A DNA stretch of 55,626 nucleotides from Paenimyroides ummariense (GTDB lineage Bacteria; Bacteroidota; Bacteroidia; Flavobacteriales; Flavobacteriaceae). Made by a program: the position numbers and the translations under genes. Under the pieces are notes generated by a model. The model was not told where the DNA came from, searched no databases, and saw only the letters and a program-made list of their open reading frames with translations. Of this stretch, positions 8,315-16,849 are shown in pieces (within the stretch, counting starts at the first letter, position 1; each line of letters begins with the position of its first letter). The stretch spans positions 1-55,626 of the forward strand of contig NZ_FOVI01000019.1 of the NCBI RefSeq assembly GCF_900115115.1, in the 5' to 3' direction.

Positions 8315-10585
8315 CTACTTCTTAATAAACTTATGTGTAGAAGTGTATTTTCCTGTATTAATAACCAAGATATACGTTCCAGTTTGTAAACTCTCCACAT
8401 TTATCTGTTGGTTGATTTGGTTGGAATTTTCTTGAGAAACCGTTTTAATCAATCTTCCGTTTAAATCAAAAATATCAAATTTAACTTTTTCAATGTTAGT
8501 TGTAGAAAATTCAATATTTAAGATACTTGTTGTAGGGTTAGGATAAATCTTTAAATTATCTAACGTAACTTCTTCTGTACTTAAATTTGGATCCCATAAT
8601 GTAAATTTTTTAGAAACCGTGTAAAAAATGTTTCCTACGGCTTCAATTTTAATTCGCGCATCGTACGTGCTTGTTAAATTGGTTGGGATATTGACTGTAG
8701 CACTTCCATTATTTGGCACATTAGCCGCTAAAGTTGAATAGGTTAATCCGTTGTCTGTAGAAACCAATATATTAACATCAGTTGTGTTTATGTTATTTGC
8801 GGTAGTGCCGGCAACATTCCAAGTAATTGTTTTACTTGATCCCATAAACCAAACAGGTTCTGTAGTGCTTGGGTTGTTGTTTGGTGCTGTAATTACAAAC
8901 GGACCTGTATTGGCTGCCGTAATAGTTACAGGCTGCGTATAAGCAACGCGTGCTCCATTGGCATTATTATCGCGTACGGTTGCTACAAAACTATATGTTC
9001 TGCCTACCGTTGCCAAACGCTCCCATTCAGTACTAACAATTCCGTGGCTAAAAGTTGTTCCATCTAAAACAGTTGCCATACTTGGAAACGAGCGGAAATT
9101 ATTTGGGCTAGGGGCTACCGATCTAAAAGCAGGACCGGTTGTAGAAGTTGCAACAGGTGGTTGCGCTGATAATTGGGTATTAACTTGTTCAAAAGTATAA
9201 GTTAACGGGTCGTTATTTGCATCAGTCGCTGTGGTGCTTAAAATAAAAGGAGTTCCGTAAGGAATTGTCTTAGCAACTAAAGGTGCAACAACCGGTGGCG
9301 AATTGGTAACAGTGGTTTGTTGCGCACATGTTGCAGTCAGTAAAAAAGTTTGTATTTCTCTTATACTTACAGTATGATAATAAGCATCTACATTGCTTTG
9401 AACGTTTGGCGGACAAATACCGGCATAAGACATTATGGTGCTACCACTACCTGTTTCTACTGCTGTACTATTATTTCTATTAAATTGACAAGAGTTGTTA
9501 AAAGTGTGATTTGCACCAAACTGATGTCCCATTTCATGTGCTACATAATCCACGTCATACGCATCACCTACTGGAGAAGGGGATCCTGTAATACCCGCTG
9601 CTTTTGACCACGAACTACAAACCGATCCTAATTGAGCCAATCCACCTTGTCCGGTACTAAAAGTATGACCTATATCGTAATTAGCTGTTCCAATAACGTT
9701 ATCAATTACACTTTGACTCTCGCTAATTAACGAACCTGCATCATTGTTAGTAAAATTATCAGATGTAATGAAAATGATATTCTTATTATTTGCAATTAAA
9801 TTTAAATGAACATTTAATTCGCGTTCAAAAATCTGGTTTAAACGGGTTAAAGTTACATTCATTGCAGCTAACACAATGTTTTTCTTCTGGTCCACCGTGG
9901 TGTTTGGTGTTCCTGCAGGTGCGTTTGTTACATGAAAAGCTGCATATTCAATAGTACACGCTAATGCCAAGCGGTAGGTTCTGCGTTTGTTGTCTAAACT
10001 TAAAGTTTGAACGGGAACAGAAGAAACTGCAACATCATCAAAACTATCGCCCGGAACCAAACAAGTAAAATTGTTTTTCGGCAATTCTAAACTACTGCGT
10101 TGGTACACCATAACGTTGTTTAAATCGTTGGTGTAATTGTCCATATAAAAAACAGAACCATCGGTTTTCATTCCCATGGCATGAAATCCAAAAATATCAG
10201 AAATACTTATACTTACGCTGTTTCCGTTATTTTTAGTATCAACAGCTTTTAAACTTCTTATATTTTGTACATTTTCAGCCAGTTCAGTTTCCATGGCAGC
10301 GTTGTTGTAAACCCAGTAAGTTGACAATTGTCCGTTTGCATCTGGTAACGAAATCACTAAATCCGATGGTCTTTCAGATAATTCCGGAGCATTTTTAACC
10401 CACTCTAAAACATTTTTAAGATTTAAACTGTAAATTTTAAAATCGGCTGGATTGTGTTTTCTAACGAACTTTTCCTTTTCGGAAAAATTTCGTTCTGTAC
10501 TTTCTTTAAAAGGATTAAATTGCGCAAACAAATTTCCTGTACAGAAAATAAGCAGAATAAGAATTAATTTATTGTAAAATTTCAT
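8315..10585 (-). CDS. Secreted reprolysin-like zinc metalloprotease, type IX exported
   Basis: A 756-aa preproprotease with signal MKFYNKLILILLIFCTGNLFAQ. A ~200-residue propeptide-like region is followed by a metzincin catalytic domain starting near RRTYRLALACTIEYA. The zinc site HEMGHQFGANH lies at ~residue 350 with the expected three His and the catalytic Glu, and a Met-turn candidate follows in SGSTIMSYAG. C-terminal to it are fibronectin/cadherin-like beta domains (~425-660) and a type A sorting domain (LKIYPNPTTSILNI, QTGTYILVINTG, HKFIKK). It is probably an extracellular protein-degrading enzyme activated by removal of the propeptide. It is monocistronic and divergent from ribF. Confidence 0.92.
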   Translation of the reverse strand: MKFYNKLILILLIFCTGNLFAQFNPFKESTERNFSEKEKFVRKHNPADFKIYSLNLKNVLEWVKNAPELSERPSDLVISLPDANGQLSTYWVYNNAAMETELAENVQNIRSLKAVDTKNNGNSVSISISDIFGFHAMGMKTDGSVFYMDNYTNDLNNVMVYQRSSLELPKNNFTCLVPGDSFDDVAVSSVPVQTLSLDNKRRTYRLALACTIEYAAFHVTNAPAGTPNTTVDQKKNIVLAAMNVTLTRLNQIFERELNVHLNLIANNKNIIFITSDNFTNNDAGSLISESQSVIDNVIGTANYDIGHTFSTGQGGLAQLGSVCSSWSKAAGITGSPSPVGDAYDVDYVAHEMGHQFGANHTFNNSCQFNRNNSTAVETGSGSTIMSYAGICPPNVQSNVDAYYHTVSIREIQTFLLTATCAQQTTVTNSPPVVAPLVAKTIPYGTPFILSTTATDANNDPLTYTFEQVNTQLSAQPPVATSTTGPAFRSVAPSPNNFRSFPSMATVLDGTTFSHGIVSTEWERLATVGRTYSFVATVRDNNANGARVAYTQPVTITAANTGPFVITAPNNNPSTTEPVWFMGSSKTITWNVAGTTANNINTTDVNILVSTDNGLTYSTLAANVPNNGSATVNIPTNLTSTYDARIKIEAVGNIFYTVSKKFTLWDPNLSTEEVTLDNLKIYPNPTTSILNIEFSTTNIEKVKFDIFDLNGRLIKTVSQENSNQINQQINVESLQTGTYILVINTGKYTSTHKFIKK

Positions 10586-10712
10586 AAAAGAATGATTGTT
10601 TTGCCAAAAATACTAACTTTATCCAAAACAGAATTTAAGTTAACCTCGTTTTTTAAATTATTAACCTACATTAAGATTCTTACAAAATAACTTTCATTCG
10701 TTATTTTATTAA

Positions 10713-10720
10713 TAACTTTG
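10713..10720 (+). promoter_or_regulatory. -7 promoter element of ribF
   Basis: TAACTTTG fits TAnnTTTG. Its last three bases (TTG, 10718) look like a start codon in the ribF frame, but transcription should begin downstream of them. This argues for translation from the GTG at 10736. Confidence 0.6.
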
Positions 10721-10735
10721 GCAAAAACTGTAAAA

Positions 10736-11668
10736 GTGAACGTTTTTAATTCTGTACAATCTTTTAAATCAACGCAAAAAACCATTGTAACCCTTGGTAC
10801 GTTTGATGGTATGCATATTGGGCATCAGGCTATTTTAAACAAACTGAAACTTCAAAAAAAAATATACGGTTACGAAACCTTGGTGCTTACTTTTTTTCCG
10901 CATCCACGAATGGTTTTAAAAACCGATCATAAAATATCATTGTTAAATACGATTGATGAACGAGTTAAGTTGATCGATCAATTTGGAATTGATCATTTGG
11001 TAGTTCAGGAGTTTACACAGGATTTTGCCGATTTATCTGCCGAAGAATTTGTAAAAACTGTTTTGGTAGATCAGTTTAATATCGGGAAAATTATTATTGG
11101 ATACGACCACCGTTTTGGAAAAAATCGTTCTGCTGATATTCACGATTTAATAGAATTCGGTAAAAAATATCATTTTGATGTAGAACAAATTTCTGCCGAA
11201 GAATTAAACGATGTTTCTGTTAGTTCAACCAAAATTCGCAACGCCTTAAATGTGGGCAATGTAGCACTTGCAAAAACCTATTTGGGCTATCCGTATATGG
11301 TTTCGGGCAAGGTGGTTTCGGGCAAACAGTTGGGTAGAACGATTGGATACCCCACAGCGAATATTCAGGTTGCCGAAGATTATAAACTAATTCCTGCCAT
11401 TGGCGTTTATGTGGTTGGCGTTACAGTCAAAGGCAAAGATTTTTACGGAATGTTAAGTGTAGGAACAAACCCAACAGTTGGCGGAACCGAGAAAACAGTC
11501 GAAGTTTATATTTTTGATTTTAACGATACTATTTACGATGAAGAAATAACGGTTCGTTTTCTGACAAAAATTCGAGATGAAGAACATTTTGGTTCGATTG
11601 ATTTGTTGATAGAAGCATTAAAGAACGATGAAGTTTTTTCTCGAAATTTCCTTTCAAATATCGATTAG
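10736..11668 (+). CDS. ribF: Bifunctional riboflavin kinase / FAD synthetase
   Basis: Converts riboflavin to FMN and then FAD in the cytoplasm. From the GTG at 10736 the product is 310 aa. An N-terminal nucleotidyltransferase domain carries TLGTFDGMHIGH (residues ~19-30, the HxGH adenylylation site) and SSTKIRNAL (~160). A C-terminal riboflavin kinase domain carries GRTIGYPTANI (~199) and SVGTNPTVGG. GTG was preferred to the TTG at 10718 because that TTG lies in the -7 promoter element and because family members begin with this MxVFxS pattern. Two bases separate it from the next gene, so ribF and the HTTM protein are probably co-transcribed. Confidence 0.94.
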   Translation: MNVFNSVQSFKSTQKTIVTLGTFDGMHIGHQAILNKLKLQKKIYGYETLVLTFFPHPRMVLKTDHKISLLNTIDERVKLIDQFGIDHLVVQEFTQDFADLSAEEFVKTVLVDQFNIGKIIIGYDHRFGKNRSADIHDLIEFGKKYHFDVEQISAEELNDVSVSSTKIRNALNVGNVALAKTYLGYPYMVSGKVVSGKQLGRTIGYPTANIQVAEDYKLIPAIGVYVVGVTVKGKDFYGMLSVGTNPTVGGTEKTVEVYIFDFNDTIYDEEITVRFLTKIRDEEHFGSIDLLIEALKNDEVFSRNFLSNID

Positions 11669-11670
11669 TT

Positions 11671-13047
11671 ATGTGGAAAAAAGCATTTCAAAAAATAGAT
11701 AATTCTTCGTTAGTTGTTTTCCGGATTTTTTTCGGAATCATATTTCTTGCCGAAGCCGTTGGTGCGTTGGCATTAAAATGGGTCGATCGAAATTTTATCG
11801 ATACCAGAACTAATTTCACCTTTATCGGGTTTGAATGGTTGCTGCATCTTCAAAACGAAACAATGTATGTGGTTTTCGGTTTAATGGCTGTGGCTTCAAT
11901 CGGAGTAATGTTAGGCTACAAATACCGATTTTCAGTTATTGCACTTACGATTTTGTGGAGTCTGGCTTATTTCGGACAAAAAACATCGTACAACAATCAC
12001 TATTATTTAATGTGGTTAATCGGTTTGATTATGTGCTTTTTGCCTGCGAACGCCAATGCTTCTATCGATGCTAAATTAAATCCAGCAATAAAAAAGAACT
12101 ACATGCCACAATGGGTTCGGCTGGTTTTTATTATTCAGGTAAGCTGTGTCTATTTTTATGCAACGATTGCCAAATTTTATCCCGATTGGTTAGATGGAAC
12201 TGTTACAAGAAACATGTTTATAGGAATGACGAATGTGCCTGAAACGGTGCAGGTATTGTTCAAAAAAACCGAATTTCAGTTGTTTATTGCCTACATGGGT
12301 ATTGCTTTTGACGGATTAATTGTTCCTGCACTTCTTTGGAAACGTACCCGTTGGTTTGCTATTATCGCTTCGTTAATATTTCACATATTCAATTCCATAA
12401 CCTTGCAAATTGGCGTATTTCCGTACTTTGCATTGAGTTTTTGCGTGTTCTTTTTTCCGCCAAATCAAATTCGGAATTTCTTTTTTAGAAAAAGACCAAA
12501 AGAAGAATACCATGGCGAAACAGCCGCTGATTATGTTACTATTTTCAAATACTTTTTTGTTCCATATTTAATCATTCAAATTTTATTGCCTATTCGTCAC
12601 TGGTTTATTAAGGACGATGTTTTGTGGACCGAAGAAGGACATCGTTTAAGCTGGCGAATGATGTTAAGATCGCGCACCGGTGAAGTTACTTTTAAAGTGA
12701 TCGATAAAAAAACAAACGAACGTTTAACTTTTAATAACACGGAATTGCTGAACGAAAAACAACGTTCGCGCTTAAATGCACCCGATGTTATTTGGCAAAT
12801 GGCACATAAAATTAAAGATCATTTTAAAAGTCAGGGGAAAGATGTTGCCGTTTACGCCATGCGAAGCAGCGTAAGTATCAATATGCGACCAAGTAGCCGT
12901 TTAATAGATCAAAATGTTGATTTAGCTGCCGAAGAATGGAGCCATTTTAGCCACCATGATTGGGTTTTGGAAGAAAAGGATCCGAAAGATCAGCCTGTGA
13001 AAACGAATTCAATTCAAAATTTAAAGGATTTAAAACACCAAAAGTAA
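11671..13047 (+). CDS. HTTM-domain membrane protein (vitamin K-dependent carboxylase-like)
   Basis: A 458-aa polytopic membrane protein. Residues ~10-300 hold about seven hydrophobic segments (for example VVFRIFFGIIFLAEAVGAL, MYVVFGLMAVASIGVMLGY, YLMWLIGLIMCFLPANA, WVRLVFIIQVSCVYFYATIAKF). The pattern AKFYPDWLDG is typical of HTTM proteins, which are related to gamma-glutamyl carboxylase. A soluble C-terminal part follows, with SWRMMLRSRTGEVTFKV and EEWSHFSHHDWVL. The bacterial function is not established. It sits two bases after ribF. Its last 101 bases overlap the end of the minus-strand lpxH-like gene. Confidence 0.88.
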   Translation: MWKKAFQKIDNSSLVVFRIFFGIIFLAEAVGALALKWVDRNFIDTRTNFTFIGFEWLLHLQNETMYVVFGLMAVASIGVMLGYKYRFSVIALTILWSLAYFGQKTSYNNHYYLMWLIGLIMCFLPANANASIDAKLNPAIKKNYMPQWVRLVFIIQVSCVYFYATIAKFYPDWLDGTVTRNMFIGMTNVPETVQVLFKKTEFQLFIAYMGIAFDGLIVPALLWKRTRWFAIIASLIFHIFNSITLQIGVFPYFALSFCVFFFPPNQIRNFFFRKRPKEEYHGETAADYVTIFKYFFVPYLIIQILLPIRHWFIKDDVLWTEEGHRLSWRMMLRSRTGEVTFKVIDKKTNERLTFNNTELLNEKQRSRLNAPDVIWQMAHKIKDHFKSQGKDVAVYAMRSSVSINMRPSSRLIDQNVDLAAEEWSHFSHHDWVLEEKDPKDQPVKTNSIQNLKDLKHQK

Positions 13048-13765
13048 AATACTGAATCCAATCGCCTAAATTGATGTATAAGGCGCTTGGATTGTTTTTC
13101 AACGGAAGTGTCATTGGCAAATGTCTGTGTCCAAAAATAAAATAATCGGCAAATTGTTCGTTTACCTTTTTATTTGCGTATAAAATGAGCCATTCGTTTT
13201 CTTCGCCCAAATATTTTGCATCGTCATCGCCCGAAATCAGTTTGTTTTTTACCGAAAGATATTCCGCCAAACGAACCCCAATATCAGGGTGCAACCAACG
13301 AAACAACCATTTTGAAAACTTGTTGGTAAACACTTTTTTCATGCGTTTGTATCCTTTATCACCCGGGCCTAAACCATCGCCATGACCAATAAAAACGGTT
13401 TTATCGAATATTTTGAAAACTTTAGGTTCATGAAAAACCGGAATATCCAGTTCTTCTTCAAAATAATCTTCCATCCATAAATCGTGGTTTCCTACAAAAA
13501 AGTAAATGGGCAAGCCGTTATCACGCATTTGTGCCAATTTTCCTAGAATACGGACAAATCCTTTGGGAACAACCTTTTTATATTCAAACCAAAAATCGAA
13601 CAAATCGCCCACGATAAATAACGCACCGGCATCTTTCTCAATAGCGTTTAACCACTTTAAAAATAAGGCTTCGCGTGGAAGGCTTTTTTCACGGGTCGGC
13701 GCTCCGAAATGATGATCGGACGTAAAATAAACTTTTTTATCTGCAGGGATTTCTAAAGTAATCAT
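12947..13765 (-). CDS. lpxH: UDP-2,3-diacylglucosamine diphosphatase (LpxH-like)
   Basis: A 272-aa calcineurin-like metallophosphoesterase predicted to hydrolyse UDP-2,3-diacylglucosamine to lipid X in lipid A synthesis, at the inner face of the cytoplasmic membrane. Metal motifs in order: SDHHFGAP (Asp17, His19), VGDLFDFW (Asp54), FVGNHDLWM, IGHGDGLGPGD and FGHRHLP. Length and motif spacing fit the Bacteroidota LpxH group. The last ~33 residues, after INLGDWIQYF, read through the end of the convergent HTTM gene and may be a poorly conserved extension. Two bases separate its start from the queD stop, so the two genes form an operon with queD first. Confidence 0.9.
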   Translation of the reverse strand: MITLEIPADKKVYFTSDHHFGAPTREKSLPREALFLKWLNAIEKDAGALFIVGDLFDFWFEYKKVVPKGFVRILGKLAQMRDNGLPIYFFVGNHDLWMEDYFEEELDIPVFHEPKVFKIFDKTVFIGHGDGLGPGDKGYKRMKKVFTNKFSKWLFRWLHPDIGVRLAEYLSVKNKLISGDDDAKYLGEENEWLILYANKKVNEQFADYFIFGHRHLPMTLPLKNNPSALYINLGDWIQYFTFGVLNPLNFELNSFSQADLSDPFLPKPNHGG

Positions 13766-13767
13766 GC

Positions 13768-14220
13768 TTACAGGTTATCAGAAGCAAACCATTCTGCGTA
13801 CGAACTTTCGGTTTCTTGTAAACGCAAAGAAAATAACTTGATGTTTTGCGGCAAACGGCTTTTAATGCGTTCGGCATAATCAATTACTAAATTTTCGCTT
13901 GTAGGTTGGTAATCAACCAAAATAACATGATGTCCGCGTTGTTCCAGTTCTTTAGCCAATTCTACGTGCGGCGTATTTTGGTTAAAAACAGTTGCATGAT
14001 CAAACTGATCTACCACTTCTTCTTTAACAATGGCTTTTAAATCGGTAAAATCGATCACCATTCCGTATTTTACATGATTTTTATCTGTTATAGGCTGCCC
14101 AATAACAGTAACCGACAGTTTGTAGCTGTGTCCATGAACATTTCTACATTTACCGTCGTAACCATAAAGTGCGTGACCGGTTTCAAAAGTAAATTGTTTG
14201 GTGATTCTGATAAAACTCAT
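13768..14220 (-). CDS. queD: 6-carboxy-5,6,7,8-tetrahydropterin synthase (QueD family)
   Basis: A 150-aa member of the 6-pyruvoyl-tetrahydropterin synthase fold. It probably turns dihydroneopterin triphosphate into 6-carboxytetrahydropterin for queuosine synthesis. Zinc ligands His16, His29 and His31 are in GHALYGY and CRNVHGH, and the CxxxHGH pattern with Cys25 points to QueD. MVIDFTDLK, the catalytic DHATVFN region and PTSENLV with the C-terminal Glu are also present. It lies directly upstream of lpxH in the same operon. Other queuosine genes are not in the window, so a biopterin role cannot be fully ruled out. Confidence 0.92.
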   Translation of the reverse strand: MSFIRITKQFTFETGHALYGYDGKCRNVHGHSYKLSVTVIGQPITDKNHVKYGMVIDFTDLKAIVKEEVVDQFDHATVFNQNTPHVELAKELEQRGHHVILVDYQPTSENLVIDYAERIKSRLPQNIKLFSLRLQETESSYAEWFASDNL

Positions 14221-14286
14221 GATGCGAAAATTTTTAGCAAAATTAGTGATTTAAAATTTAATAGCTGATACTGCTTGACTAAAAAC

Positions 14287-14433
14287 CACAGATGCACAGA
14301 TTGCCACAGAATTAAATGGAGTATACTTCAATGAGAAGCTGAATCGAGTTTAGCTTGACAAAAACCTGTCATTCCGACAAAGGTGGAATCTCAAGTAAAG
14401 ATTCTTCACTTCGTTCAGAATGACAAGTTTTAT
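14287..14433. repeat. Mosaic REP-like intergenic repeats
   Basis: The spacer between the enoyl-CoA hydratase gene and queD holds three repeat modules: CCACAGATGCACAGATTG near 14287; GAGAAGC...GCTTGACA (14331-14360); and TGTCATTCCGAC...GGAATCTC followed by GATTCTTCACTTCG...AGAATGACA (14367-14425), whose ends pair. The second and third are also inside the element at 6971-7093, in reverse order. No gene is present. Confidence 0.6.
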
Positions 14434-14434
14434 A

Positions 14435-15196
14435 TTATTTCCCTTTAAAAGCATTCAATGCATTTACAGTAAAATCAGACAAAACCAATTTACCCGAAAT
14501 CGCAGCGCGGTCTTTTAAAAGTGTATCCCAATTTTCGGTTCCTTCCCATAAAACCTTTTTCATTTCGTATAAAGCTTCCGGGTTGTAAGTGCTTAAACGT
14601 GTGGCGAATTTTTCCAAAGCTTCGTCCATTTGTGTTACATCATCAAATAATTGCGTAAATAATTTGTTATTAAAAGCCCAATCGGCACTTTTCCAATTTT
14701 CGGCATCCAACGTCATTTCAGCTAAAGCAGGTTTTCCAATTTTTCGGCTCACAGCAGGTTCAATAACAAATGGACCAATACCAATTGCCAGTTCAGATAG
14801 TTTAATCGAAGCGTTTTTGGTAGCAAACGTATAATCGCACGCAGCTGCCAAACCAACACCGCCGCCAACGGTTTTTCCTTGAATTCGACCAATAATAATT
14901 TTGTTCGATTTTCTCATGGCATTGATAACATTAGCAAATCCGCTGAAAAATTGTCCGCCTTGTTCTAAATCGCTCACCTGCAACAATTCATCAAACGATG
15001 CACCTGCACAAAAAGCCTTTTCGCCTGCACTTTTCAACACAATAACTCGAACATCATTATTCGTATTTAAAGCGTTAATAGCATTTGTTAGTTCTGCCAA
15101 TTGCGAACTTGGGAACGAATTACTTGCCGGGTGAAAAAATTCTACAAAAGCAATAGTATCCTTAAAAGTAGTTGTAACGTATGATGTTGTTTCCAT
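14435..15196 (-). CDS. Enoyl-CoA hydratase/isomerase family protein
   Basis: A 253-aa crotonase-fold enzyme acting on acyl-CoA esters. The oxyanion-hole segments are KAFCAGASFDEL (~residues 61-72) and GKTVGGGVGLAAACD (~105-119). The first catalytic Glu position is in the SELAIGIG segment (~133). The second, usually in the following loop, is not obvious because the stretch reads IGPFVIEPAV. The exact reaction (enoyl-CoA, methylglutaconyl-CoA or ring hydratase) cannot be decided. The gene is alone, with repeat DNA downstream. The acyl-CoA dehydrogenase at 43141-44490 could belong to the same catabolism but is far away. Confidence 0.88.
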   Translation of the reverse strand: METTSYVTTTFKDTIAFVEFFHPASNSFPSSQLAELTNAINALNTNNDVRVIVLKSAGEKAFCAGASFDELLQVSDLEQGGQFFSGFANVINAMRKSNKIIIGRIQGKTVGGGVGLAAACDYTFATKNASIKLSELAIGIGPFVIEPAVSRKIGKPALAEMTLDAENWKSADWAFNNKLFTQLFDDVTQMDEALEKFATRLSTYNPEALYEMKKVLWEGTENWDTLLKDRAAISGKLVLSDFTVNALNAFKGK

Positions 15197-15240
15197 TTAA
15201 AAATTTAGTTTGTTAATACAAAGATAAACCATGTTGGCAA

Positions 15241-15274
15241 TTTGTTATTTATTTTTGATAAATATGTACATTTG
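15241..15274 (+). promoter_or_regulatory. Promoter of the GFxGTxxEW-repeat protein
   Basis: TTTG (15241-15244) and TACATTTG (15267-15274) are spaced 22 bases apart, which fits the Bacteroidota -33/-7 promoter. The bases after it (CAACG) resemble those after the stable-RNA promoters near the right end. Confidence 0.55.
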
Positions 15275-15295
15275 CAACGTTTTAAAAAGAAAAAA

Positions 15296-16846
15296 ATGTT
15301 GAAATATTTCGTAACCCTAATTTGTATTCCTTTCGCGGTAACTGCCCAGCAGGCAAATACTGTGTATTATGCAGCGCCATATCTACAAATTGAAGATGTT
15401 TATAAAAAAGCAACTGCCGACGGAAATGACTTTGGATACAATATTTTGATTCATCCAGATTCTAAGTTTATTCACGAAGGTTTCTTTATGTGGGTTGACG
15501 ATCAATGGTACGAAATTTTAAACACCGGCGAATTATTTAAACCGTATGCCGATTTTAAAACACTTTTTACGATATCAAAAGAAAATAAAAATCCTTTAAA
15601 AATAAAAGATGTTAACGATGTGGTTTATCTGTTTCCGGTGGAAGCTTTAGATACGTACATTGTTTCGGCTTCTGATTTTACCACACTTTCTAAATCGATC
15701 CAAAAACGCGATTTAATTACCTACACAAAACCTGTTGAAGTTGTTGCAGAAAAAACGCCTGTTGTTTTAGATGTGATCGATGTGGTGGAAGTTCCTAAAA
15801 ATGAAATTCCGGTTGTTCCTGCAAAAGAAGAAGTTGCTGTTACTGCCGAATTACCTAAACTAAATACCAACGAACCGGTTTTAATTACCAGCGAAGATCC
15901 GCAATCTGTTTTGTTAGATGTTATTGAAGTTGTAGATGTAGTAAAAAGAGAAGAAGTTCCGTTTGATCCTACCCAAAACACGGTTGTTGAAAATCAGCCT
16001 GAAATAACAGAAGAAAAACCGAAGGTTGAAGAGAAGATTGTTGAGGAAGCTCCTGTAAAAATATCGGCAACCAACACGCCAATTATCGCTAAACCAAGCA
16101 ACGATTACGAAATTGCCGTTAACGAAGGTTTTGATGGTACAGTAACCGAATGGATTGAAATGATTGATGCCAAAGGTGGTAAAACAGCTTACCAACAAGC
16201 GCTTGATAAAGGATACAAAGGCACAGAAGAAGAGTGGATGAAGATGCTTTGGGGACGCGAAGTTGATGTTGAAATTGCCAAACGCGATAAAACTACGGCA
16301 ATTGTAACCGAATGGATCCAATCTTTAAATACATCTAAAGGAAAATCGCCTTACGAAATGGCTTTAAAACATGGTTTTTACGGAACTTTTACCGAATGGG
16401 TAGAATCTGTAGTGGGAACCGATGGCGAAAAAGCATACGAACACGCACAAACCAAAGGTTTTGAAGGATCTTATAAAGAATGGATCGAACAACAGTTAAA
16501 AACATCGAACCAAGAAGTTTTAAGAAAAGAATTATTGACCAAAACGCAAATGTTTGTTGCACCAAACGTGTTAATGCCTTTAAATGCAGAAGTTACAGAA
16601 CCTTTAACTTTTGATTTGTTCGATTATTACAACCAATTTTACGGGTCGGCAGTAATTAGCAGTGCAGACCAAAGTAATAATGCGCTTGAAATTAAACCAA
16701 CCGATTTGGAATATCAGATTACGTGGTTTGAAAAAGATAAAGTAAAAATTATAGAATTAACCAAAGACGGACTTTTAAAATACCAACCGTTAGAAGGTAT
16801 TTTGGATACAAATACCAAACTAAACGTTCGTTACATTTTAAAGTAA
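15296..16846 (+). CDS. Exported protein with GFxGTxxEW repeats
   Basis: A 516-aa protein from the ATG at 15296 with signal MLKYFVTLICIPFAVTAQ. An upstream ATG at 15242 is in frame but lies inside the promoter. Residues ~20-140 are a compact N-terminal domain. Residues ~140-265 are a Pro/Val/Glu-rich linker with two similar blocks (VVLDVIDVVEVPKNEIP and VLLDVIEVVDVVKREEVP). Residues ~270-400 hold four copies of an A...GFxGTxxEWxxxx unit (GFDGTVTEWIEMI, GYKGTEEEWMKML, GFYGTFTEWVESV, GFEGSYKEWIEQQ) plus a half copy (AIVTEWIQSLN). Similar units occur in bacterial surface and tail-fibre-like proteins. The last ~115 residues form another domain. The role is unknown, probably envelope or surface. 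Confidence 0.8.
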   Translation: MLKYFVTLICIPFAVTAQQANTVYYAAPYLQIEDVYKKATADGNDFGYNILIHPDSKFIHEGFFMWVDDQWYEILNTGELFKPYADFKTLFTISKENKNPLKIKDVNDVVYLFPVEALDTYIVSASDFTTLSKSIQKRDLITYTKPVEVVAEKTPVVLDVIDVVEVPKNEIPVVPAKEEVAVTAELPKLNTNEPVLITSEDPQSVLLDVIEVVDVVKREEVPFDPTQNTVVENQPEITEEKPKVEEKIVEEAPVKISATNTPIIAKPSNDYEIAVNEGFDGTVTEWIEMIDAKGGKTAYQQALDKGYKGTEEEWMKMLWGREVDVEIAKRDKTTAIVTEWIQSLNTSKGKSPYEMALKHGFYGTFTEWVESVVGTDGEKAYEHAQTKGFEGSYKEWIEQQLKTSNQEVLRKELLTKTQMFVAPNVLMPLNAEVTEPLTFDLFDYYNQFYGSAVISSADQSNNALEIKPTDLEYQITWFEKDKVKIIELTKDGLLKYQPLEGILDTNTKLNVRYILK

Positions 16847-16849
16847 AAT

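Noticed and set aside
10718..10720. TTG as ribF start
   Set aside because: It is part of the -7 promoter element, and the GTG at 10736 gives the family N-terminus.
15721..16321. Two minus-strand frames opposite the repeat protein
   Set aside because: They mirror the repetitive coding strand; Ser/Thr-rich or aromatic-rich composition is the antisense effect.
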